Assembly: GCA_002337215.1 (NCBI GenBank) | Contig: DDFO01000009.1 | Location: 20,457-35,559, forward strand | From: Phycisphaerales bacterium UBA1926 | GTDB taxonomy: Bacteria; Planctomycetota; Phycisphaerae; Phycisphaerales; UBA1924 | DNA length: 15,103 nt | Reading direction: 5' to 3' | In this document: positions 6,937-14,062 of the stretch, in pieces | Position numbering within the stretch: the first letter of the stretch is position 1 | How the letters are laid out: the number at the start of each line of letters is the position of its first letter | Made by a program: the position numbers and the translations under genes | The notes under the pieces: model-generated | What the model was told of the DNA's origin: nothing | What the model saw: only the letters and a program-made list of their open reading frames with translations | Database searches by the model: none

Positions 6937-7764
6937 TTACCCGTTCGGCTCGGCCCGGCTGCGGCCGAGGGCGGTCATCGCGTCGGACTCGACGAGGCCG
7001 TCGCGGAGTCGGACGATGCGTTCGCAGTGCTCGGCGATGTCGTCGTCGTGGGTGACCATGATGATGGTCATCCCCTTTGCGTGGAGTTGCTCGAAGAGCT
7101 TGAGAATCGACGCACCGGTTTTGGAGTCGAGGTTGCCCGTGGGTTCGTCGGCCATTAGGATGACCGGATCGGTGACGAGCGCCCGTGCGATCGCGACGCG
7201 CTGCTGCTGACCACCCGAGAGCTCGCGGGGGCGGTGGTCGAGCCTGTCGCCCAGCCCGACGAGGCCGAGCGATTTCTCCGAGCGCGACTTGCGTTCCTTC
7301 GCGGGCTTGGACTGGTAGAAGAGCGGGACCTCGACGTTCTCTTCGACCGTGAGCTGGGGGATGAGGTTGAAGGCCTGGAAGACGAAGCCGATCTTTTCGC
7401 CCCTGAACTTGCTCAGGGATTCGTCGTCCATGTCCCGGGCGTTCTTGCCGTCGAGGAGATAGATGCCAGCGCTCGGACGATCGAGACAGCCGAGCATGTT
7501 CATGAGGGTGGATTTCCCCGAGCCGGATGCGCCCATGATCGCGACGTACTCGCCCTCGCGGATGGTCAGATCGACGCCGCGGAGGGCCTGGACCATGACC
7601 GAACCGTCCGGCTTGTAGTAGGTCTTCTCGACACCGGTGAGCTCGACGACGGGTCGGCCGTAGAGGCCGGCGCAGAGGCGTTCGGTCTCGGCGAACGCGC
7701 CGGGTCCGGCCGGGGTCTCGGGCTCGGATTCGGCGATTGCGTGTGCGTTGGGCTCGGTGCTCAT
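6937..7764 (-). CDS. ABC transporter ATP-binding protein, MacB/LolD type
   Basis: 275 residues. It is the ATPase of a MacB/LolD-like exporter, acting on the cytoplasmic face with a permease of the FtsX/MacB fold. Visible elements: Walker A GASGSGKST (78-86), Q-loop VFQAFNLIP (128-136), signature LSGGQQQRVAIARAL (182-196), Walker B VILMADEPTGNLDS (201-214) and switch His239 in VTHDD. A polar N-terminal extension of about 37 residues, rich in Glu, Ala and Pro, precedes the domain. The ATG at 7764 lacks an obvious Shine-Dalgarno; the frame is open further upstream, but there it overlaps the STAS gene in another frame. No permease or periplasmic adaptor gene adjoins it: upstream is the STAS gene (68 nt away) and downstream a convergent gene. 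Whether it exports a peptide, lipoprotein or other substrate cannot be told. Confidence 0.92.
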   Translation of the reverse strand: MSTEPNAHAIAESEPETPAGPGAFAETERLCAGLYGRPVVELTGVEKTYYKPDGSVMVQALRGVDLTIREGEYVAIMGASGSGKSTLMNMLGCLDRPSAGIYLLDGKNARDMDDESLSKFRGEKIGFVFQAFNLIPQLTVEENVEVPLFYQSKPAKERKSRSEKSLGLVGLGDRLDHRPRELSGGQQQRVAIARALVTDPVILMADEPTGNLDSKTGASILKLFEQLHAKGMTIIMVTHDDDIAEHCERIVRLRDGLVESDAMTALGRSRAEPNG

Positions 7765-7832
7765 CGGTCGATGGTATCGCTCATGCTCGTGATCGGTTGC
7801 GGGGACCGTTCCCACGGTGGTGGACGCGGCGA

Positions 7833-8261
7833 TCAGTCGTCGTTTTCCGCGAACGTGTCCGGCGAATCGCTGAGCTGGAGCCCGGCGAGGGCGGTGAGCG
7901 TATCGGGCGAGGTGACGAAGACCTTCTCGAGCCCGGTCACCATCATCACCGACCAGACCTCGTCGCTCATGGCGCACAGCCGGAGCTGCTTGCCCGCGCC
8001 GGACAGGACGCGCCGGAGCTGGAGGAGCTGGGCGATGTTCGAGCTGTTGATGTAGCTGACGGCCGAAAAATCGAGGACGAGGCTCGGGACGCCGCCGGCC
8101 GCGGGGTCCGCGGCGTCGCCCTCCGCGGGTTTCTCAGCCGGGCTCTCGCCGGCGTTCGCACGCTTGGAGAGCTGGTCGATCAGGCCCGCGAGCTCATCGG
8201 AGAGCGCGGGCTCATCGGAGAGCTGCGCGAGCACGATGTTGTCCGACCAGTCGATCGCCAT
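7833..8261 (-). CDS. STAS-domain protein (anti-sigma factor antagonist-like)
   Basis: 142 residues, no signal peptide. Residues 1-33 and 59-125 make one STAS fold: 'LVLDFSAVSYINSSNIAQLL' at 61-80 is the core strand, with the conserved serine position (S73/S74; S74 aligns with the phosphorylated Ser58 of SpoIIAA), followed by 'LRLCAMSDEVWSVMMVTGLEKVF' in shorter conserved blocks. In SpoIIAA the segment reads Asp-Ser-Ser-Gly; here it is Asn-Ser-Ser-Asn. A low-complexity insert rich in Ala, Glu and Pro (about residues 36-58) splits the fold. Shine-Dalgarno AAAGGA (minus strand, 8273-8268) sits 6 nt before the ATG. The gene follows gyrA by 57 nt and precedes the ABC ATPase by 68 nt on the same strand, so all three may share a transcript. 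A SpoIIE-type phosphatase at 3747-5117 is a plausible partner; no anti-sigma kinase is seen. Confidence 0.87.
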   Translation of the reverse strand: MAIDWSDNIVLAQLSDEPALSDELAGLIDQLSKRANAGESPAEKPAEGDAADPAAGGVPSLVLDFSAVSYINSSNIAQLLQLRRVLSGAGKQLRLCAMSDEVWSVMMVTGLEKVFVTSPDTLTALAGLQLSDSPDTFAENDD

Positions 8262-8318
8262 CTCGAGTCCTTTCCGTCCCGGACGCCCTGAGCAGGCCCG
8301 TTCGGGTCGGTTCCGAGT

Positions 8319-11213
8319 TTACTCGCTCGCGTCGTCCGCCGCCTCGGGGGACTCGCCCGCGGAATCCGTCGGGGTTTGGTTTGGCGTCTGGGTATCGGGA
8401 TCCGCCGGACCTGCGGCGTCGGTGCCGTTCTCGGGCTTGTCGTCGGATTCGACGACCCGGGTCGCCGCGATGACCGCGTCGCCCGATTTGAGGCCGACCA
8501 CTCTCACGCCCTGCGTGCCCCGACCGTACTTGCTGATCGAGTCGGCGGCGATGCGCACCAGCTGCCCGCCGCGCGAGATGACGACGACGTCGTCGGTCCC
8601 GGTCACCGCGAACGCCGCGACCGGCGTGCCGTTCTTGGCGTTCATGCGGATGTCCATGCGGCCCTTGCCGCCCCGGCTCTGGGAGCGCTGCGAGCCGTCC
8701 TCGCTGGTGACGCGGTACTCATCGACGCCGGTGCGCTTGCCGTAGCCCTTGTCGGTGATGGTCAGCAGATCGGGGATTCCGGTCTCGGGATCGGCCCTGG
8801 AGACCAGCGGGCCTTCCCAGTCGTCCTTGTCCTCACCCTTCGGCTCCATCGGCACGATGGCCGTGCCGATGATCTCGATGCCGTCGGCGAGGTCGATGCC
8901 CTTCACACCCGCGGCGCCGCGGCCCATGTCGCGCAGGCCGCCGCGGTCCTCGTGCTCGTTGAAACGGATCGCCATCCCCGCGTTCGTGACGAGGATGATG
9001 TCGTCGTTGCCGCTGGTGAGGCGGACGTCGAAGAGCGAGTCGCCCTCCTTGAGCCCGACGGCGATCAGGCCGCTCTTGTTGACGTTGGCGTACGCCTTGA
9101 GGGGCGTCCGCTTGACGATGCCGCCCTTGCTGATGAAGAACAGGTTCTGGCTTCCCGACTCGAAATCACGCACCGTGCAGTAGGCATACGTCCGCTCGCC
9201 CTTGCGGAGCTGGATGTAGTTCTGGATCGCGCGGCCCCGGCTCGTCCGGGTCAGTTCAGGGAGCTCGTAGACCTTGATCTTGAACACACGCCCCTGGTCG
9301 GTGAAGCAGAGCAGGTTGTCGTGCGTCGAGGCGACGAACATGTCGCTCACGACATCGTCGTCGCCACCGCCAGATGCGCGGATGCCCTTGCCCCCTCGGC
9401 CCTGGGCCTGGTAGGTGTTGAGCGGGACCCGCTTGACGTAGCCGCCCCGGGTGATCGTGACGGCGACTTCTTCCTCGCGGATGAGCGACTCGATGTCGAT
9501 GTCGCCCGCGCCCTCTTGGATCGCGGTGAGGCGGGCGCCGTTCTTCCCGGAGCCGTACCGGGCCTTCATCTCGGCGCAGTCGTCCTTGATGATCGTGAAG
9601 ACGCGTCCGTCGTCGGCGAGGATCGATTCGTAGTCCTCGATCTGCGCGACGATCTCGTTGTAGTCCTTGATGAGGCGCTCGATCTCGAGCCCGACGAGCT
9701 GGATGAGCCGCATCGAGCCGATCTGCTCGGCCTGGACCCGCGTGAGCGCGACACCCCCCACCGCTTCCGCGGCGGCGAGACGGTTGACGAGCCTGGGCGG
9801 GAGCTTGGCGAAATGCTCGTGTCCCGCGGGGATGCGGTAGCGCCGCGCCATGAGCTTCTCGATCGCCTCGGCCCGCGTGGAGCTCGAACGGATCAACGCG
9901 ATGACCTCGTCGATGTCACAGACCGCGTAGATCATGCCCTCGAGCACGTGGGCGCGCTTCTTGGCCTCGCGGAGCAGGTAGGCCGTGCGCCGGCGGATGA
10001 CCTCGTAGCGGTGCTCGATGTAGAGCTGGATGAGCTCCTTGAGCCCCAGCGTGCGCGGCTGGCGGTTGACCAGAGCAATGTTGATGATGCTGAAGGTCTG
10101 CTGAAGCGGGGTGTGCTGGTAGAGCTGGTTCTCGACGACCGCGGGATCCGCGCCCTTCTTGAGCTCGACGACGATCCGGCTGCGGGCGTTGCGACCCGAC
10201 TCGTTGCGGACGTCGCTGATGTCCTTGAGGCGGTCTTCCTTGACGGCGTCGACGATCTTCTCGACCAGCGTGTTCTGCACGAGGCTGTAGGGGATGCTGT
10301 CGATCACGAGCTGCTGACGCCCGTTTTTCATCTCCTCGGTGTGGACTTCGCCGCGGACCGTCACCCGGCCCCGCCCATGCTCGTAGGCCTCGAGGATGCC
10401 GCGTCGGCCCTGGATCACGCCCCCGGTGGGGAAGTCGGGACCCTTGACACCGAGGTACTGCGTGTTGCCGTCCTCGTCGGTGACGTCGGTCATCAGCTCC
10501 ATGAGCGTGATGTCGGGATTCTCGACCGTGCGCACGATCGCGTCGAAGATCTCGGCGGGGTTGTGCGGCGGGAGGCTCGTCGCCATGCCCACCGCGATGC
10601 CCATGCCGCCGTTGATCAGCAGGTTGGGGAACTTGCCCGGGAGCACCGTCGGCTCGGTGAGGCGGTCGTCGTAGTTCGCCTGGACATCGACGGTGTCGAG
10701 ATCGAGGTCGGCGAGCATGTCGAGCGCGGACTGATGAAGACGGGCTTCGGTGTACCGCATCGCCGCGGGCGGATCGCCGTCGATCGAACCGAAGTTGCCC
10801 TGGGGGTCAACCAGCGGGACGCGCATCTTCCACGGCTGCGCCATGCCGACCATGGTGGGGTAGATGACCGACTCGCCGTGCGGGTGATAGTTGCCGGAGG
10901 TGTCGCCGCAGATTTTAGCGCACTTGAGGTGCTTCTTGCCGGGGCGGAGCTTGAGGTCGTTCATGGCGACGAGGATGCGCCGCTGGCTGGGCTTGAGCCC
11001 GTCGCGGACATCGGGCAACGCCCGGTCCATGATCGTGCTCATCGCGTACGTCAGGTACGAGTCCTGCAGTTCGGTCTCGATCTTGATGTCGATGAGCCGG
11101 CCCGCCTCGTGCGCGAACTCGTTGATTTTCTCGCCCGGCGCGGCACCCTCTCCGCCTTCGGGGCCTTCGCTCTCGGGGAAGTTGGAATCGTTGGGGAGGT
11201 CGGCGTCTGCCAT
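8319..11213 (-). CDS. gyrA: DNA gyrase subunit A
   Basis: 964 residues; the breakage-reunion subunit that, with GyrB, introduces negative supercoils. Residues 1-35 are an acidic, low-complexity leader. The conserved start '[20 protein letters not shown]' spans 49-68 and the catalytic tyrosine is Y154 in AAMRYTE. Numbering runs 32 ahead of E. coli, so the quinolone positions Ser83 and Asp87 are here S115 and P119. The coiled-coil arm and gate follow to about 550. The C-terminal beta-pinwheel (about 580-920) carries the GyrA box as QGRGGKG (604-610), which separates gyrase from topoisomerase IV, and a second box-like QSRGGKG (845-851). An extra charged stretch lies at about 788-812, and the tail 920-964 is acidic and Pro/Thr-rich. 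The ATG at 11213 has GGAG 10 nt upstream; the frame remains open above it but is not conserved. No gyrB lies beside it. Confidence 0.97.
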   Translation of the reverse strand: MADADLPNDSNFPESEGPEGGEGAAPGEKINEFAHEAGRLIDIKIETELQDSYLTYAMSTIMDRALPDVRDGLKPSQRRILVAMNDLKLRPGKKHLKCAKICGDTSGNYHPHGESVIYPTMVGMAQPWKMRVPLVDPQGNFGSIDGDPPAAMRYTEARLHQSALDMLADLDLDTVDVQANYDDRLTEPTVLPGKFPNLLINGGMGIAVGMATSLPPHNPAEIFDAIVRTVENPDITLMELMTDVTDEDGNTQYLGVKGPDFPTGGVIQGRRGILEAYEHGRGRVTVRGEVHTEEMKNGRQQLVIDSIPYSLVQNTLVEKIVDAVKEDRLKDISDVRNESGRNARSRIVVELKKGADPAVVENQLYQHTPLQQTFSIINIALVNRQPRTLGLKELIQLYIEHRYEVIRRRTAYLLREAKKRAHVLEGMIYAVCDIDEVIALIRSSSTRAEAIEKLMARRYRIPAGHEHFAKLPPRLVNRLAAAEAVGGVALTRVQAEQIGSMRLIQLVGLEIERLIKDYNEIVAQIEDYESILADDGRVFTIIKDDCAEMKARYGSGKNGARLTAIQEGAGDIDIESLIREEEVAVTITRGGYVKRVPLNTYQAQGRGGKGIRASGGGDDDVVSDMFVASTHDNLLCFTDQGRVFKIKVYELPELTRTSRGRAIQNYIQLRKGERTYAYCTVRDFESGSQNLFFISKGGIVKRTPLKAYANVNKSGLIAVGLKEGDSLFDVRLTSGNDDIILVTNAGMAIRFNEHEDRGGLRDMGRGAAGVKGIDLADGIEIIGTAIVPMEPKGEDKDDWEGPLVSRADPETGIPDLLTITDKGYGKRTGVDEYRVTSEDGSQRSQSRGGKGRMDIRMNAKNGTPVAAFAVTGTDDVVVISRGGQLVRIAADSISKYGRGTQGVRVVGLKSGDAVIAATRVVESDDKPENGTDAAGPADPDTQTPNQTPTDSAGESPEAADDASE

Positions 11214-11517
11214 GGACTCTGCGCTCCGCGAACGGGCCGGCCTTGGGTCGCCGGCGCGTCCGGTTTGGTGTCGGACACGGGTGCGGTTTTCCGTCCGGAT
11301 GTCGGCCCACAAGGGCCGTTCTCCGACGATGAATCGCGGGCCTCGGCGCACGCCGATCGCCCCACGATTTTCCGCGACGAATCATAGGCGGACGCAGGAC
11401 CCGATCGGACGGTTTTCGACCTTTATTCAAAGGGGAAACCGGCGTGCCACCCGGCCCTTGGGATGGGTCATCGGAGGGGGGATTCAGCCGCCCTGCGGAC
11501 GCCCTACCTCCGGGCCG
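11214..11517 (-). other. Intergenic region upstream of gyrA
   Basis: 304 bp without a credible gene; frames here are extensions of gyrA or antisense shadows. It should hold the gyrA promoter. The one compact symmetry is CCTTT-ATTC-AAAGG at 11420-11433, in an unusually AT-rich patch for this window, which could be an operator or part of a promoter. I cannot assign -35/-10 boxes with confidence. Confidence 0.5.
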
Positions 11518-11531
11518 TTATGGGCGGCCCG
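11511..11531 (-). terminator. Hairpin with the stop codon of the upstream gene in its loop
   Basis: CGGGCCG (11511-11517) and CGGCCCG (11525-11531) pair perfectly. The 7-nt loop contains the TAA stop codon of the 722-residue protein gene (11520-11518 on the minus strand). There is no T-run downstream. It may aid 3'-end formation or translation termination. Confidence 0.4.
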
Positions 11532-13686
11532 CGGCGTTGCCGTTCCGCGCCCCGATCGCCTCGAGACTCTCGAGCGTATCGGTGAGTGTGAGCAGCCCCA
11601 GGGCCGACGCGGTGAGCGGCATCGACTGGTCCCAGAGCGACGCGCGGACGCCCCCGATCGCGGGCCCCGGCGTTGCGTACATGTGCCCCAGCCGTTCCTC
11701 GGCGGTGAGTTGGGCGAGGAAGCGGAGCGACTCGCTGAGCTCGAGGAGCTGAGGCACAACCTCGCCGCTCGCCATCGTGCCCCGCGTCAACGACGGTTCG
11801 CCCAGCATCACCGCGAGCAGCGCCGTCGGGCGCACGCTCTGCCACGTGGGCAGGGGGCTGCCCGAGGTATCGAGAACGAACCCGCCCGCGAGGTCGCGGT
11901 CGATCTCCGCGAGGTCGGCGTTCCCGAGCTGGAAGTCGAGCACCTGCGTGCGCAGCGCTCGCAGAGCATCCGCGGACGGGGGCTCGAGCCCCGTCCGCTC
12001 GGCGAGTTCAAGATCCGCCCAGGCGAGGTCGGGCATCAGCGAGAGCAGGTCGGAGCCCGGGGTCTCGCGGTACACGCGTCGGATCGCGCTGCTGGCGGCC
12101 TCGATGCGCTGCTCGCGGTTCCAGGGTTCGAAGGACGCGAGCCCGACGAGCGCCCGGCAGACGACGCCGCGGGCCGCGACGGGGATCATCGGATCGAACC
12201 CCTTCGCGTCGGTGTACGCACGGTCAACGGCCGGCAGACAGCGCTCGCGCAAGCCCCGGAGTTCGTCGGACCGCTCGATCGCGGCCCGGTCGAGTTCTGC
12301 GAGGGCGTTGAGGCACGCCGCAGCCGACACCGCGTCGCCCCAGGGGGCTCGCTCATCGCCCTCGACCACCGCGAGGGCGCCGAGTGTCGCTTCGCCCGCG
12401 CGGCGTGCGAGGGCCGACTCGGTCGGGTCCGCCCCGCGGACCTTCGCGTACCGCAGCATCGCCTCGGCCGCGAATGCCTGGGCGAACGGTGAGGCGCCGC
12501 CCCGGTCGTACCGCCCCGAGACCGGATCGAACCCGTCGCGCAGGCCGATCCGCTCGACGCCCTGCCAGGCCCGGCCTCGGATGTGCGCCGAGATCCGATC
12601 GGCCAGGGTCGCGAGTTCGTTCGTGCGCACGGACGGGACGACCGCGCCCCCCCGGTGCAGCACGAGCGGCGGGCTGTCGGGCGTGGTCTGCGCCGCGTGG
12701 CGAACGCGGAAAAAGCTGAGTTCGTAGCCGTCGCCCGCGAGGTCCTCGTAGGGCTTGAGGGCCGCGGTCGGGTCGCCCGCGACCTCGGCGATGAGCGTGA
12801 TGATGACCTGGGAGGCCGACCGACCCGAGGCGAGCATGGCCGAGGGCGTGCGCGCGCGGGAGATCCCGTCGTGGGCGAGCAGCATGCCTTCGATGCCGGG
12901 GCGGAGCCAGCCGTCGAGTTCGGCCTGGGTCACCCCTTCGGCGACCGGTGTCGGCGCCCCGGTCGAGATCTCGATCGAGAGCCGCGTGCGGGCGAGACTC
13001 TCGGCGAGCCGCGCGCTCCGGAGCGCATCGGGCGGGCCCTGGAGACGGACAACGGCGCGGGAGATTGCTCTGTCCGCCGCGGTGCGCACGGCTTCGAACG
13101 CTTCCTGATCGGTCGTCGCGACGGTGGTGTGCTCGCCGACGATGCCGGACTCGTCGCGGATGATCACCGACGCGATGAGGGCGGGCGGAAGCGGGGAGCC
13201 GTCGAGGGCGGGGACACCGCCCTTGTCGATCCAGCCGCGGATGACACCAAACGCGTCGAGGGTCTGGGCGAAGGTGACCTCGGGAAGTGCATCGATGAAG
13301 GCTTGGTCGATGGGGGTCTGTTCAACTCGGATGGGTGACTGATTGAGGGCCTCGTACGTCGTTCCGTCGAGACCCTTGGGCTGGCGCTGTTCGTCATCGG
13401 CGATGTCTTGCCGCGCAGGCACGACCGGCTGATCGGGTCGGATGTCGGTTTGATCCCGCGGGCCGTCCCGCACAATCGGCTCGAGGAGTGACTCGGGCTC
13501 GGTCGCGGGGGCGGGGTCCTCGTTCGGGGTTTCCGGACGCGTTTGAGCCGGGGCGACGAGCGTACAGACGAGCAGCGATGTTGCGGCAACGCCACAGCGG
13601 GTGATGCCCCGGATGGACGACGCCGGGTGTCTTGACGACGACACACTCGCGAACGTCCGAGAAAAACGAGCTATCCATGTACGCAC
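11518..13686 (-). CDS. Exported protein of unknown function, weak AMMECR1-like region plus helical C-terminal half
   Basis: 722 residues from a GTG at 13686. The N-terminus is basic (residues 1-30), then hydrophobic (about 32-46, GVAATSLLVCTLVAP), with likely cleavage after APA near residue 47. A Pro/Asp/Glu-rich linker runs to about 125. Residues about 165-330 include 'RLSIEIST' (235-242) and 'LRPGIEGMLLAHDG' (261-274), then 'TPSAML' and 'SQVIITLIAEVAGDP'. Order and spacing recall AMMECR1 proteins (IEIS..., PGxDGLLL, LPSVxE, FLxxLxxKAGL), but the usual Arg-Gly-Cys-Ile-Gly motif is absent. Residues about 355-700 are mostly amphipathic helices with 'DGFDPVSGRYDRGGASPFAQAFAAEAM' elements typical of alpha/alpha-toroid folds. 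The gene lies upstream of gyrA on the same strand, 304 bp away. Function is not recognised; the AMMECR1 link is a by-eye suggestion. Confidence 0.8.
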   Translation of the reverse strand: MRTWIARFSRTFASVSSSRHPASSIRGITRCGVAATSLLVCTLVAPAQTRPETPNEDPAPATEPESLLEPIVRDGPRDQTDIRPDQPVVPARQDIADDEQRQPKGLDGTTYEALNQSPIRVEQTPIDQAFIDALPEVTFAQTLDAFGVIRGWIDKGGVPALDGSPLPPALIASVIIRDESGIVGEHTTVATTDQEAFEAVRTAADRAISRAVVRLQGPPDALRSARLAESLARTRLSIEISTGAPTPVAEGVTQAELDGWLRPGIEGMLLAHDGISRARTPSAMLASGRSASQVIITLIAEVAGDPTAALKPYEDLAGDGYELSFFRVRHAAQTTPDSPPLVLHRGGAVVPSVRTNELATLADRISAHIRGRAWQGVERIGLRDGFDPVSGRYDRGGASPFAQAFAAEAMLRYAKVRGADPTESALARRAGEATLGALAVVEGDERAPWGDAVSAAACLNALAELDRAAIERSDELRGLRERCLPAVDRAYTDAKGFDPMIPVAARGVVCRALVGLASFEPWNREQRIEAASSAIRRVYRETPGSDLLSLMPDLAWADLELAERTGLEPPSADALRALRTQVLDFQLGNADLAEIDRDLAGGFVLDTSGSPLPTWQSVRPTALLAVMLGEPSLTRGTMASGEVVPQLLELSESLRFLAQLTAEERLGHMYATPGPAIGGVRASLWDQSMPLTASALGLLTLTDTLESLEAIGARNGNAAGRP

Positions 13687-13695
13687 GGCTGAAGG

Positions 13696-13700
13696 CCTCC
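13696..13700 (-). promoter_or_regulatory. Shine-Dalgarno supporting the GTG start of the exported protein
   Basis: GGAGG on the minus strand lies 9 nt before the GTG at 13686. The frame continues open to an ATG at 13839, but the extra 51 residues would push the export signal far from the N-terminus. The GTG is therefore preferred. A second GTG at 13644 has no such site. Confidence 0.65.
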
Positions 13701-13780
13701 GGTCGGCGCTGTTGGGGTCGGTCCGGCACGGGCGTTGAACAAGGTCTGGCACAACTGAAGACACGGAAAGGTGCCAGCCC

Positions 13781-13861
13781 ATGCGAAGACTTCTTGTGAT
13801 GACCGCGAACGAACGCAAAGTGATGTATCTGTCGCTCATCTGCTACCTCGTGCTCTGCTGA
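13781..13861 (+). CDS. Candidate 26-residue membrane micropeptide
   Basis: A short frame starting ATG at 13781 and stopping TGA at 13859-13861. It encodes 26 residues: a basic start (MRR), a polar middle (TANERK) and a hydrophobic end (VMYLSLICYLVLC, residues 14-26), so it would be a small single-pass peptide ending in Cys. GGAAAGG at 13765-13771 lies 9 nt upstream of the ATG. It is antisense to the region upstream of the 722-residue exported protein and is followed, 82 nt after the stop, by a strong hairpin with a T-rich tract on the plus strand. It resembles no family I recognise. Such frames can arise by chance, so translation is uncertain; the combination of ribosome site, hydrophobic tail and terminator is why it is listed. 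Confidence 0.35.
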   Translation: MRRLLVMTANERKVMYLSLICYLVLC

Positions 13862-13943
13862 GCCGTCCCCGACCGAGCGATCCGTTCTTCGTGCTCTGAT
13901 TCAGAATCTCTGTCTCTCCATCAACCTGTCTACCGAAACGAAA

Positions 13944-13971
13944 CGGGCCCCGACGCATGCGCCGGGGCCCG
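13944..13971. terminator. rpsA: Strong hairpin terminator, usable on both strands (ends rpsA)
   Basis: CGGGCCCCG (13944-13952) pairs over nine bases with CGGGGCCCG (13963-13971). The 10-nt loop is itself partly self-complementary. Read on the minus strand, the stem is followed at once by TTTCGTTTCGG, fitting a terminator for rpsA, which stops 91 nt upstream at 14063. Read on the plus strand, it is followed 8 nt later by TTTTTGTTGT, so it could also end a plus-strand transcript covering 13781-13861. Confidence 0.8.
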
Positions 13972-14062
13972 GTGAACCGTTTTTGTTGTCATCCGGCTCG
14001 CGGCGATTGGCCGCCGGACCCGGGCCCCGGGCTACGGATCGCGTCGCCTGTTGCGGGCCGAA

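Larger units (their letters stand above)
13687..13943. other. Intergenic region upstream of the exported-protein gene
   Basis: Apart from the micropeptide candidate and the ribosome site listed separately, this 257-bp stretch shows no gene. It is visibly less GC-rich than its surroundings, especially 13880-13943, and should contain the promoter of the minus-strand exported-protein gene. I could not place promoter boxes. Confidence 0.45.

Noticed and set aside
8376..11387. A 1003-codon plus-strand open frame lying opposite gyrA
   Set aside because: Its translation is Asp/Val/Arg/His-rich with no family motifs, typical of the antisense of a GC-rich gene. gyrA on the minus strand is unmistakable.
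10891..12492. A 533-codon plus-strand frame across the gyrA 5' end, the intergenic region and the 3' end of the exported-protein gene
   Set aside because: Low-complexity Arg/Gly/Ala translation, antisense to two supported genes, no ribosome site or domain.
13761..13790. TGGCAC near 13748 and on the opposite strand as sigma-54 promoter elements
   Set aside because: The matching TTGC element at the required spacing is missing on both strands.
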